From Crocinitomicaceae bacterium (GTDB taxonomy: Bacteria > Bacteroidota > Bacteroidia > Flavobacteriales_D > Sanyastnellaceae): a stretch of DNA of 12,673 nucleotides. The stretch is taken from positions 1 to 12,673 of the forward strand of contig JADLBA010000131.1 of assembly GCA_020848015.1 (NCBI GenBank), written 5' to 3'. The notes under the pieces were generated by a model. That model saw only the letters and a list, made by a program, of their open reading frames with translations. It was not told the DNA's origin and searched no databases. Below are positions 1 through 7,117 of this stretch, piece after piece (positions within the stretch are counted from its first letter, which is position 1; the number at the start of each line of letters is the position of its first letter). Made by a program: the position numbers and the translations under genes.

Positions 1-336
1 ATTGGAAAAAATTGCAAAATTTCAAGTCATACTTTTATCTGTGAGGGAGTTCACATTGACGACAATGTTTTTGTCGGACACAATGTGACGTTCATCAACG
101 ACCGCTTCCCCAGAGCTACCAATGCTGATGGCAGCTTGCAGACAGAGGCAGACTGGAAGGTAGAGGAAACGCACATTGGCAAAGGTGCCTCCATTGGTAG
201 CTCGGCGACAATACTGTGCGGGATCAGTATCGGTGAAAATGCCATTGTGGGCGCAGGATCGGTTGTAACAAAAAATGTTCCTCCCAATACCATAGTTGCT
301 GGCAATCCGGCGAGAGAACTCCCAAAAAATAAATGA
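1..336 (+). CDS. Hexapeptide-repeat sugar N-acyltransferase, 5'-truncated (WbpD/FdtC/QdtC type)
   Basis: The frame is open from base 1 and ends at TGA 334-336, giving 111 codons, so the start lies outside the window. The protein is a left-handed beta-helix: [IV]G-x(4) hexapeptide steps run throughout (HIDDNVFVGHNVTFIND, THIGKGASIGSSATI, SIGENAIVGAGSVV), and it closes with the common IVAGNPAR ending of this superfamily. The FINDRFPRA segment followed by a W-containing loop (EADWK) is typical of the acetyl-CoA-dependent enzymes that N-acetylate 3-amino sugars on nucleotide carriers (WbpD/WlbB on UDP-sugars, FdtC/QdtC on dTDP-sugars). The gene 14 bp downstream is an FdtB/WbpE-type aminotransferase, the usual partner that supplies the amine. 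The exact substrate cannot be fixed from this fragment. Family assignment is firm; the 3-amino-sugar role is inferred from sequence plus neighbour. Confidence 0.85.
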   Translation: MGKNCKISSHTFICEGVHIDDNVFVGHNVTFINDRFPRATNADGSLQTEADWKVEETHIGKGASIGSSATILCGISIGENAIVGAGSVVTKNVPPNTIVAGNPARELPKNK

Positions 337-349
337 CCGGTAATACTCG

Positions 350-1477
350 ATGAAAAAAATGGAACAGAAAACCATCACCCTCGAAAAAATTCCCTGCCTT
401 GATCTGAAAGGTCAGCATCGCCAGATCAAACAGGAAGTATTTGACGCTTTTGAAAAAGTATATGAAAGCACTGCTTTTTCAGGCGGCTCCTTTGTCGAAC
501 AATTCGAAAAAGATTTTACAGCTTACACCGAAGCAAAATATGCTGTAGGTGTAAACAACGGCACTACTGCCCTCCATCTTGCAATACTTGCGCTGGGCAT
601 TGGCCCGGGTGACGAGGTGATCGTTCCGGCAGATACTTTTATTGCTACCGCCTGGGGTGTTTCACATGCAGGTGCTACTCCCGTATTTGTGGATTGTACT
701 GCCGATACGTGGCAGATTGATATTTATCAGATCGAATCCAGAATTACACCCCGCACAAAGGCGGTCATTGGTGTGCATCTCTATGGTCAGCCTTTCGATA
801 TTGAAGGTGTGCAGTCATTATGTAAAAAGCACGGCCTCTGGATGATCGAGGATGCTGCACAGGCTCAAGGGGCGAGATACAAAGGAAAACCTATCGGCAC
901 CTTTGGCGAAATGGCGTGCTTCAGTTTTTATCCGGGGAAAAATCTCGGAGCTTGCGGAGAAGCTGGTGGGATCACTACCCAATCTGAGAACTATTATAAA
1001 CATCTACAGTCGTTGCGTAATCATGGGAGCACAGTTCGCTACTATCACGATGAAATCGGATACAATTACCGTATGGGTGGGCTGGAAGGTGCTTCACTTT
1101 CTGTAAAGTTGAAGTACCTGGAAGGATGGAATAATAGAAGAAGAGCAATCGCTAAGCGCTACCTGAATGAGGTCTCAAACCCTAAGATAAAAATGCAGCA
1201 CCAACCGGAATGGGCAGACTCCGTATTCCACCTGTTTGTAGTGACAACTGACAACAGAGAGGATATGATAAAATTCCTCAATGAAAAAGAGATTTATCCG
1301 GCACTGCATTACCCTGTTTCCTGCCATCTTCAGAAAGCATACAATCACCTTGGCTATCAGGCAGGCGATTGCCCGAATGCAGAATATCTGGCGGCGCACT
1401 GCCTTTCGCTTCCAATGTACGCAGAGCTTACTGATGAGCAGGTGGAAAGGGTTATCACAGCACTGAACGAATATTAA
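350..1477 (+). CDS. DegT/DnrJ/EryC1/StrS aminotransferase (FdtB/QdtB/WbpE-like)
   Basis: A 375-residue PLP-dependent sugar aminotransferase of normal family length. It would transfer an amino group, usually from glutamate, to a keto group of a nucleotide sugar in the cytoplasm. Visible landmarks are the GTTAL cofactor-phosphate loop (residues 71-75), IEDAAQAQGA with the PLP-pyridine aspartate D168, and FSFYPGKNLGACG with the Schiff-base lysine K197. The FSFYPGKNLGA form, the LRNHGS/YYHDEIGYN segment, and the C-terminal HYPVSCHLQKAY and LSLPMY motifs resemble the 3-keto-sugar aminotransferases FdtB and QdtB (dTDP-Fuc3N/Qui3N) more than perosamine synthases. The acyltransferase just upstream fits that route. 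ATG 350 is used here; ATG 359 (fourth codon) is an equally possible start, since no ribosome-binding motif decides between them. Substrate identity is inference. Confidence 0.92.
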   Translation: MKKMEQKTITLEKIPCLDLKGQHRQIKQEVFDAFEKVYESTAFSGGSFVEQFEKDFTAYTEAKYAVGVNNGTTALHLAILALGIGPGDEVIVPADTFIATAWGVSHAGATPVFVDCTADTWQIDIYQIESRITPRTKAVIGVHLYGQPFDIEGVQSLCKKHGLWMIEDAAQAQGARYKGKPIGTFGEMACFSFYPGKNLGACGEAGGITTQSENYYKHLQSLRNHGSTVRYYHDEIGYNYRMGGLEGASLSVKLKYLEGWNNRRRAIAKRYLNEVSNPKIKMQHQPEWADSVFHLFVVTTDNREDMIKFLNEKEIYPALHYPVSCHLQKAYNHLGYQAGDCPNAEYLAAHCLSLPMYAELTDEQVERVITALNEY

Positions 1478-1491
1478 TATCACACATTATT

Positions 1492-2136
1492 GTGCCCCAA
1501 AACATCAGCAGACAAGATATCTTGATTTTCCCGTTTAATGGCAACGGACTGGAAGCACTTGACTGTCTGGGAACTCATTTTAATTTTATCGGATTCATTG
1601 ACGATACTCCTGAAAAGCAGGGAACTCATCCCGCTGGGTTTATTGTCTTCGACAGAAAGGCGCTTACAGATTTTCCAGGAGCCATAGTACTCGCAGTTCC
1701 CGGAAGTCCGCAGAACTATGCATCGCGAGAAAAGATCATCGCTTCGCTGGGCATTAGCGAAGATCGCTTTGCAACGGTGATACACCCTTCGGCTAACATT
1801 TCACCGCGGGCAACCATTGGAAAAAATGTGCTGATCATGGCGGGGACTGTTATTTGTGGCAATGCTGTTATTGGAAACCACGTGTGTATTTTACCCAATT
1901 CTGTTATCCATCACGATAGCGAAGTCGGAACTTATACATTGGTCGGTTCGGGCGTGGTACTAACGGGTTATTCTAAAACCGGTATATGTTGTTATATCGG
2001 CAGCAAGTCGAGTATTTCTAACTTTGTTGAAATAGGCAACTATTCCCTCATTGGCATTGGATCCAATGTGCTGAATAGTGTTCCCGAAAATTCTATATAC
2101 GCGGGAAATCCGGCAAGGCAAATTTTGAAAAAATGA
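1492..2136 (+). CDS. NeuD/PglD-like sugar acyltransferase
   Basis: A 214-residue protein with the two-part NeuD/PglD layout. The N-terminal alpha/beta domain (about 8-95) has a glycine-containing loop FPFNGNGLEAL and a GFIDDTP strand. The C-terminal left-handed beta-helix runs from VIHPSANISPRATIG (about 97) to IYAGNPAR (about 202-209). The SVIHHDSEVG segment puts H140/H141 where PglD has its catalytic histidine. The predicted role is acyl-CoA-dependent N- or O-acylation of a sugar, probably a nucleotide-linked amino sugar given the two aminotransferases nearby. The start is a GTG 14 bp after the previous stop; there is no in-frame ATG before the beta-helix, so GTG (or a rarer ATT at 1489) must be used. 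The stop overlaps the next gene's ATG by 4 bp (ATGA), suggesting translational coupling. The first glycine loop is not the usual GAGGHG, so nucleotide-sugar binding there may differ. Confidence 0.85.
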   Translation: MPQNISRQDILIFPFNGNGLEALDCLGTHFNFIGFIDDTPEKQGTHPAGFIVFDRKALTDFPGAIVLAVPGSPQNYASREKIIASLGISEDRFATVIHPSANISPRATIGKNVLIMAGTVICGNAVIGNHVCILPNSVIHHDSEVGTYTLVGSGVVLTGYSKTGICCYIGSKSSISNFVEIGNYSLIGIGSNVLNSVPENSIYAGNPARQILKK

Positions 2137-3086
2137 AATTATCCGTTGTCCTTCCTGCCTATAACGAAGCCGAAAATATCGGAGCGGTTATCACCGAGTT
2201 GCAAAATGTACTGAATACATTGCAGGAAGTGAAGAGTTACGAGATCATTGTAGTAGATGACCAGAGTGCTGACGGAACGATGGATGAAGTGAAAAAAATG
2301 AAATTGCCCAACGTACGCTGCCTCCGGCTGAGCCGTAGAAGCGGGAGCCATACTGCCATCAGGGCAGGTCTGCTGGAAGCCTCCGGCGATGGTGTTCTCT
2401 GCCTGTCTGCGGATGGTCAGGACGACCCGGTGGTGCTGAGGGAAATGATTGAAAAATTCAAAAACGGCGCACACACTGTTTGGGCAATCCGCGACGCTCG
2501 CCGAGAATCGTTTGCTGATAAACTGGCCGCATCTATGTTTTACTTCGTGCTCCAGTTGTTCGCCTCGGAGCAAACAAAAGGTATTGACCTGGCCAATGCT
2601 GATTTCTACCTGCTCAGCCGGAAAACAGTAAATGCCATCAACAGTTGTGCTGAACGCAATACTTCTTTATTCGGATTGATCGTATGGGTGGGATTCAGGC
2701 AGGATTTTGTTACCTATAACCGCCGCGGAAGAATCAGCGGACACTCCAAGTGGACAATGCGCAGCAGACTCAAGCTCGCAAAAGACTGGATTACTGCTTT
2801 TTCCGGAATACCTCTGCGTATGATTACCTATGTTGGTATTTCTTCAGCAGTGCTCGGAATTATTTATGCCGCTTATATTTTTACTATGGCAATCGCCGGT
2901 AAAACAACACCAGGATGGGCGGAAACAGCTATTTTTATTTTGTGCGGAACAGGACTTATCCTCATCATGCTCGGCGTGATTGGCGAATACCTGTGGGGCA
3001 CATTAGATGAATCGAGAAAAAGACCACTATTTTTTATAGAAGAAAATTCGGCAGATCAGGAGACAAGAGAAGAACAGAAAAAATAA
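2133..3086 (+). CDS. Membrane-anchored GT2 glycosyltransferase (GtrB/ArnC/DPM-synthase-like)
   Basis: A 317-residue family 2 glycosyltransferase that likely moves a sugar from a nucleotide donor to a polyprenyl phosphate on the cytoplasmic membrane face. The GT-A domain opens with SVVLPAYNEAENI (residues 4-16), then IIVVDDQSADGT (38-49). The metal-site region reads CLSADGQDDP (90-99). RISGHSKW (200-207) matches the conserved G-x-SK[WY] segment before the amphipathic juxtamembrane helix. Two hydrophobic helices follow (about 230-252 and 264-288), then a charged cytoplasmic tail ending EEQKK. Length, two C-terminal membrane helices and these motifs match GtrB and ArnC rather than secreted-polysaccharide polymerases. 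The usual DADLQ motif reads SADGQ here, with Ser at the first Asp. The ATG overlaps the preceding stop. The sugar transferred is unknown. Confidence 0.9.
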   Translation: MKLSVVLPAYNEAENIGAVITELQNVLNTLQEVKSYEIIVVDDQSADGTMDEVKKMKLPNVRCLRLSRRSGSHTAIRAGLLEASGDGVLCLSADGQDDPVVLREMIEKFKNGAHTVWAIRDARRESFADKLAASMFYFVLQLFASEQTKGIDLANADFYLLSRKTVNAINSCAERNTSLFGLIVWVGFRQDFVTYNRRGRISGHSKWTMRSRLKLAKDWITAFSGIPLRMITYVGISSAVLGIIYAAYIFTMAIAGKTTPGWAETAIFILCGTGLILIMLGVIGEYLWGTLDESRKRPLFFIEENSADQETREEQKK

Positions 3087-3107
3087 AAAATCAACGCGAA
3101 ATATTTC

Positions 3108-4097
3108 ATGAAAATTTTAGTAACCGGAGGTGCAGGGTTTATTGGTTCACACCTAGTAGATGAACTGATTGCGAGAGGCCATGTGGTGATTGTAGTGGAC
3201 AACCTTGTGAACGGAAGGATTGAAAATCTTAGTATATCTTCTAATTCAGGACGACTTACATTTGAGGAATCAGATATTCTCGAACCGGACAAAATGAAAT
3301 CACTTTGCCACAATGTTGACGTAGTGTATCATCTTGCCTGCCTTGGTGTAAGACATTCGCTGCACAGCCCCTTTGAAAATCACCTTGTAAATGCAGAGGG
3401 CAGCCTCAATATGCTGGCAGCAGCACTATCGCAAAAAGTGAAGCGCTTCTTCTATATTTCTACTTCGGAGATATATGGTGATATCCGGGACTTCCCCATT
3501 GACGAAGAGGGAGTGCCGCTTCCGAAAACAGTGTATGGCAGCAGCAAACTCGCCGGAGAAAATTATGCCTACTCCTACCATACCTGTTTTGGGCTAAACG
3601 TGACGATTACGCGGATTTTTAATAACTATGGCCCTCGCGCACATTACGAAGGAGATGCCGGAGAAGTGATTCCGCGAAGTATTGTCAATATGCTCTATGG
3701 AAAAGCCCCTGTCATTTTTGGCGATGGATCCGTGACACGCGATTTTTTCTATGTAAAAGATACTGCACGCGCACTTTGCGATCTGCTGGAAATCAACAAT
3801 GTCAATGGCCAGATCATCAATATCGGAACGGGGGAAGAGATTTCAATGAAACATCTTCTCGAAACCCTCATCCGTCTCATGGGTCTTGAAGGAAAAATAC
3901 AGATCAATTACCAAGACAACCGTCCTGCCGATGTCCCCCGCCTGTGGGTCAACCCCGCAAAATTCAAAAAAATCACCGGATTTGTCCCCGCCTTTTCTTT
4001 TGAAGAAGGATTGCTCGCTACTATCAACTATTACAGGGAACTTATGAAAGAAAAAGATATGATCAGCGAAGTGATCATGAAAAACTGGGAAAAATAA
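3108..4097 (+). CDS. NAD-dependent sugar-nucleotide epimerase/dehydratase (extended SDR)
   Basis: A 329-residue extended short-chain dehydrogenase/reductase. The N-terminal Rossmann fold shows TGGAGFIGSH (residues 6-15) and the adenosine-ribose aspartate in VVDNLVNG (D31). The active site has STS (118-120) and the Y-x(3)-K pair Y143/K147 in TVYGSSKLAGE. RIFNNYGPR (169-177) and the RDFFYVKDTA segment (211-220) are standard substrate-domain landmarks. Such enzymes epimerise, dehydrate or decarboxylate NDP-hexoses through a 4-keto intermediate. Placed 13 bp before an aminotransferase, it most simply provides the keto-sugar that the next gene aminates, but sequence alone does not separate 4-epimerase from 4,6-dehydratase or decarboxylase activity. 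It starts 21 bp after the glycosyltransferase, behind an A-rich spacer typical of Bacteroidota starts. Family is certain, reaction is not. Confidence 0.9.
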   Translation: MKILVTGGAGFIGSHLVDELIARGHVVIVVDNLVNGRIENLSISSNSGRLTFEESDILEPDKMKSLCHNVDVVYHLACLGVRHSLHSPFENHLVNAEGSLNMLAAALSQKVKRFFYISTSEIYGDIRDFPIDEEGVPLPKTVYGSSKLAGENYAYSYHTCFGLNVTITRIFNNYGPRAHYEGDAGEVIPRSIVNMLYGKAPVIFGDGSVTRDFFYVKDTARALCDLLEINNVNGQIINIGTGEEISMKHLLETLIRLMGLEGKIQINYQDNRPADVPRLWVNPAKFKKITGFVPAFSFEEGLLATINYYRELMKEKDMISEVIMKNWEK

Positions 4098-4110
4098 TCA
4101 GTAGAAAAAT

Positions 4111-5244
4111 ATGAAAATACCCGTAGCAAAACCCTTTTTGTCCAAAGAGGAAGCGCAATATGCATACGATACTATCCTGACTAACTGGGTTACCCAAGGC
4201 CCGCGTGTACAAGAGTTCGAAGAAAAATTTGCCACTTATACCGGGGCGAAATATGCTGTCGCACTCAGCAATTGTACTACTGCGCTTCATCTCGCAATGA
4301 TCGTGACAGGGATCGGAAAAGACGACGAGGTGATCTGTCCTTCGATGAGTTATATCTCCACGGCCAATTCCATTGCATACGTTGGTGCGAAACCCGTCTT
4401 TGCAGAGGTGGATCCCGCCACCTATAATATTGATGTGCATGATGCAGAAAAAAGAATCACCCCGAAAACCAAGGCAATATTGATCGTTCATCAGATCGGA
4501 TTGCCCGCTGATATAGATGCCTTCAAAGAGCTATGCAGTAAATACAATCTTCGCTTGATCGAAGATGCAGCATGTGCTGCAGGAAGCGCCTACAAAGGGA
4601 AAAAAATCGGATCCCACTCCGACCTTGTCTGTTTTTCTTTTCATCCGAGAAAAGTGATCACTACCGGCGACGGTGGTATGATTACAACCGGTAATGAAGA
4701 TTTTTATAACCGCCTTCGTTTGTTGAGACAGCATGGCATGAGTGTGAATGACAGGGTGAGGCATATCAGCGAAAAAGTCATTATCGAAGATCATCTCGAA
4801 CTCGGCTATAATTACCGGTTGACAGACATTCAGGCTGCTGTGGGAATCCGTCAGTTGGAGCGACTTGATGACCTGATTAGCGAACGGAGGAAGATCGCTG
4901 ATGAATATTCAAAGGCATTCGGTGATATACCGTTCATCCGGCTTCCCCAGGAGCCAGAAGGATATTTTACCAACCAGCAGTCATACAGTATTTATCTGAA
5001 ACCTGAATGCCCGGTAAAACGAAATGATCTGATGCAGCAACTCCTCGATGTCGGTATTTCTACTCGAAGAGGTGTTATGACAAGCCACAGGGAAACTGCT
5101 TACCGATCTCATTGTATGGGGCTTTCACTACCTCGTTCCGAAGATGCCAGCGACAACAGTATTGTCATTCCACTTTATGTGCCCATGAGCAACGAAGAAG
5201 TGAATACCGTAATTTATCATTTCAGACGAGTACTCGGAGTATGA
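4111..5244 (+). CDS. DegT/DnrJ/EryC1/StrS aminotransferase, second type (ArnB/perosamine-synthase-like)
   Basis: A 377-residue PLP-dependent sugar aminotransferase. It has SNCTTALH for the cofactor-phosphate loop (residues 53-60), LIEDAACAAGS with pyridine-binding D152, and FSFHPRKVITTGDGG with Schiff-base lysine K181. LGYNYRLTDIQAAVG follows, the usual segment shared with ArnB and perosamine synthases. It differs clearly from the aminotransferase at 350-1477 (HPRK in place of YPGK, different C-terminus), so this is not a recent tandem duplicate and the two probably act on different keto positions or sugars. It sits 13 bp after the SDR enzyme, and the pair resembles an oxidoreductase-plus-4-aminotransferase module. 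This is the last gene of the compact sugar cluster; a 133 bp gap with a new promoter follows. The specific sugar is not resolved. Confidence 0.92.
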   Translation: MKIPVAKPFLSKEEAQYAYDTILTNWVTQGPRVQEFEEKFATYTGAKYAVALSNCTTALHLAMIVTGIGKDDEVICPSMSYISTANSIAYVGAKPVFAEVDPATYNIDVHDAEKRITPKTKAILIVHQIGLPADIDAFKELCSKYNLRLIEDAACAAGSAYKGKKIGSHSDLVCFSFHPRKVITTGDGGMITTGNEDFYNRLRLLRQHGMSVNDRVRHISEKVIIEDHLELGYNYRLTDIQAAVGIRQLERLDDLISERRKIADEYSKAFGDIPFIRLPQEPEGYFTNQQSYSIYLKPECPVKRNDLMQQLLDVGISTRRGVMTSHRETAYRSHCMGLSLPRSEDASDNSIVIPLYVPMSNEEVNTVIYHFRRVLGV

Positions 5245-5348
5245 GGGATGATTGCTTCACGGACAGTTGTTGAAATATAAATATTATTCTGGTTCGGTAT
5301 AAATATACATAGTTGAAAATCAGCCGTTCTCAAAGCGCTTATCATTCT

Positions 5349-5356
5349 TACCTTTG
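5349..5356 (+). promoter_or_regulatory. Bacteroidota -7 promoter element (TACCTTTG)
   Basis: A perfect match to the TAnnTTTG element read by the Bacteroidota housekeeping sigma factor. Only a weak upstream TTC (5327-5329, 19 bp spacer) stands in for the TTG -33 element. Transcription would start around 5362-5365, leaving a leader of roughly 15 nt before ATG 5378. It separates the small membrane protein from the sugar operon. Confidence 0.6.
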
Positions 5357-5377
5357 CCGCCCGTTAGAGAAGAGCTA

Positions 5378-5743
5378 ATGAACAAGCAGTTATTATTGTC
5401 GTTGTTGTCAATGGGATACGCTTCCATGTCCGTCTTAGGTGCAACTCTCATCAAATCACGTGTCACCGGCTACGGGTTGCATCAGCCTTCCGATTATCTC
5501 CGCTTCTTGTTTGAGCCGAGGGTGATCAGCGGAATGTTTGTGATCTTTCTTTCCGCACTTGTATTGTTTAAAGCTCTGTCGGTCGGCGATTTCAACTTTG
5601 TAATTCCTTTGAGCGCAGCGATCAATTTTATTCTGACTGCACTCATCGGCACCTTGGTTTTCAATGAAAAAGCCGGTTGGACAACCATTGGCGGTATTGC
5701 GTTGATCCTCGGTGGAATTATTCTGCTGAATTTCAGGAAGTAA
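5378..5743 (+). CDS. Small four-helix SMR/ArnE-like membrane protein (putative lipid-linked sugar flippase or EamA-type transporter)
   Basis: A 121-residue, very hydrophobic protein with about four membrane helices (near residues 4-24, 49-69, 73-95 and 99-118). The C-terminal half shows the SMR/EamA pattern seen in ArnE/ArnF: a helix ending LFKALSVGDFNFVIPLS, then LVFNEKAGWTTIGGIALILGGIILL. ArnE/ArnF move undecaprenyl-phosphate-aminoarabinose across the inner membrane, and this gene follows directly after a cluster containing an ArnC/GtrB-like transferase and an ArnB-like aminotransferase, so a flippase role is a reasonable inference. A multidrug-type SMR or generic EamA half-transporter is the alternative; I see no clear EmrE-like membrane glutamate in helix 1. 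The frame is also open from TTG 5354, but that codon lies inside the -7 promoter element, so ATG 5378 is chosen. Confidence 0.75.
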   Translation: MNKQLLLSLLSMGYASMSVLGATLIKSRVTGYGLHQPSDYLRFLFEPRVISGMFVIFLSALVLFKALSVGDFNFVIPLSAAINFILTALIGTLVFNEKAGWTTIGGIALILGGIILLNFRK

Positions 5744-5769
5744 TTCTGAAATCCGCCCAATATATTGCA

Positions 5770-5791
5770 GAGAAGATTCCATAACCTTCTC
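5770..5791 (+). terminator. Possible hairpin in the 5744-5873 intergenic region
   Basis: GAGAAG (5770-5775) pairs with CTTCTC (5786-5791). Two further T-A pairs inside an A-C mismatch close a CCAT loop. It lies 27 bp past the stop of the small membrane protein and upstream of the next promoter, where a terminator is expected. The stem is short and no U-run follows, so it is only a candidate. Confidence 0.25.
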
Positions 5792-5861
5792 ACAGATGTA
5801 GAAATGCTTTTCGATATGTTTGCCCTTGGTATGTTTCTTCTATTCATCAATTCGCGGCCTT

Positions 5862-5869
5862 TACATTTG
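5862..5869 (+). promoter_or_regulatory. Bacteroidota -7 promoter element (TACATTTG) ending 4 nt before GTG
   Basis: A perfect TAnnTTTG octamer whose last base is 4 nt before the GTG at 5874. With the usual -7 spacing, the transcript would begin at or next to the start codon, implying a leaderless or nearly leaderless mRNA. It also supports choosing GTG 5874 as the start. The -33 element is not convincing. Confidence 0.6.
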
Positions 5870-5873
5870 AATT

Positions 5874-7088
5874 GTGGACACTAAAAAAACACAGGTTATA
5901 CTTTTTGAAGATTCATTATGGTCTTCTTTTCTGCCACTTGTATATACTCGACCGGTGGGTGCGTTGCGTATGGGGATATTGACAATGGCTGAACGGTGGG
6001 AACTCGCATTCAGAGCGGAAGTAGGACATTTCTCAAGACCCGGCCTTGAAGGTATTTTTCCCTCGCCGGAGGCAACAGAAGGTTTTTTGATCAATGCAAG
6101 ACTTTTTCCCGACGAGCAACTAATTAATAAAATTGCGCAACTGCGACCGGGCGAAGCACTGAAAAAAGGATCGGATTTGCTCGTTGTGTGTTTTAGAGAG
6201 AACAAGGGTGAAGTTCGTATGGGAAGTGCCAAAACACAATTTGAATACGAAAACGAATGCCTCACGATTTCAACCCTCACTGATCTCTTTACTAAGAATG
6301 ATGAGGTGATGAAGAGGGATTTCACGCTTTGCTCTGTCGGGAGAAAATCAATTCCTGCCGGAGAGGGATGCAGGGTGATCGGCCCGCCTGAATTGCTTTT
6401 CATCAGTGAAGGAGCCTCAACCATCTGCGCTACCTTCAATACTACTGATGGCCCTATTTATATTGGCTGCGGAGCAGAGGTGATGGAAGGAAGTATGATA
6501 CGCGGACCCTTTGCCCTGTGTGATTATGCTCAGGTAAAAATGGGGACAAAAATATATGGAGCCACCACTATCGGCCCCTATTCAAAGGTAGGAGGAGAGA
6601 TATCTAACTCTGTTATTACAGGATATTCAAACAAAGGCCACGACGGCTTTATCGGTAACTCAATTCTGGGTGAATGGTGTAACCTTGGTGCTGATACCAA
6701 TACTTCTAACCTGAAAAACAATTATTCAACTGTCAGGGCTTGGAATTACTCGGAAAATAAAGAAGTAAATACCGGACTGACATTTTGTGGCCTGATCATG
6801 GGCGACCATTCCCGCTGTTCTATTAATACGATGTTCAATACTGGTACTGTGGTCGGTGTCAGTGCTAATATCTTTGGATCCGGATTTCCGCCAAAACACG
6901 TTCCGTCATTTACTTGGGGTGGGGCAGAGGCGACCGGTGAGTATGATCTTTTGAAAGCAATTGAGACCGCCGGCCGTGTGATGTCCCGCCGCCATACCAT
7001 ACTCACAGCGCCTTACAGGAAATTGCTGACAGATGTGTTCAATATTACCGCACAACACCGTATTTCTGCGACACAAAGTCAGAAATAG
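5874..7088 (+). CDS. GlmU-family sugar nucleotidyltransferase/acyltransferase (alternative Bacteroidota type)
   Basis: A 404-residue protein of the alternative GlmU family found in Bacteroidota, proposed to supply UDP-GlcNAc for peptidoglycan and lipopolysaccharide. The N-terminal half (about 1-185) begins QVILFEDSLW and has the family-typical TRPVGALRMGILTMAERW (25-42) instead of the canonical GlmU G-x-G-T-R-M nucleotide loop. The C-terminal half (about 190-335) is a left-handed beta-helix. NKGHDGFIG (253-261) may place H256 where GlmU has its acetyltransferase histidine, followed by LGADTNTSNLKNNY. The start is GTG: the next in-frame Met is residue 33, inside a conserved motif, and a perfect -7 element sits 4 nt upstream. 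It is followed by lon after 43 bp. Both enzymatic activities are inferred from family naming, not shown by the sequence. Confidence 0.85.
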   Translation: MDTKKTQVILFEDSLWSSFLPLVYTRPVGALRMGILTMAERWELAFRAEVGHFSRPGLEGIFPSPEATEGFLINARLFPDEQLINKIAQLRPGEALKKGSDLLVVCFRENKGEVRMGSAKTQFEYENECLTISTLTDLFTKNDEVMKRDFTLCSVGRKSIPAGEGCRVIGPPELLFISEGASTICATFNTTDGPIYIGCGAEVMEGSMIRGPFALCDYAQVKMGTKIYGATTIGPYSKVGGEISNSVITGYSNKGHDGFIGNSILGEWCNLGADTNTSNLKNNYSTVRAWNYSENKEVNTGLTFCGLIMGDHSRCSINTMFNTGTVVGVSANIFGSGFPPKHVPSFTWGGAEATGEYDLLKAIETAGRVMSRRHTILTAPYRKLLTDVFNITAQHRISATQSQK

Positions 7089-7117
7089 GTACGTGGCACC
7101 ATCGTTGAAACTCCTTA

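Noticed and set aside
350..5244. The two DegT-family aminotransferases as a tandem duplication
   Set aside because: They share only family motifs; active-site lysine context (YPGK versus HPRK) and C-terminal regions differ strongly, so they are distinct subfamilies.
5354..5377. TTG start extending the small membrane protein by eight residues
   Set aside because: The TTG lies inside the TACCTTTG promoter element, so it would be upstream of the transcript; ATG 5378 is downstream and leads directly into the first membrane helix.
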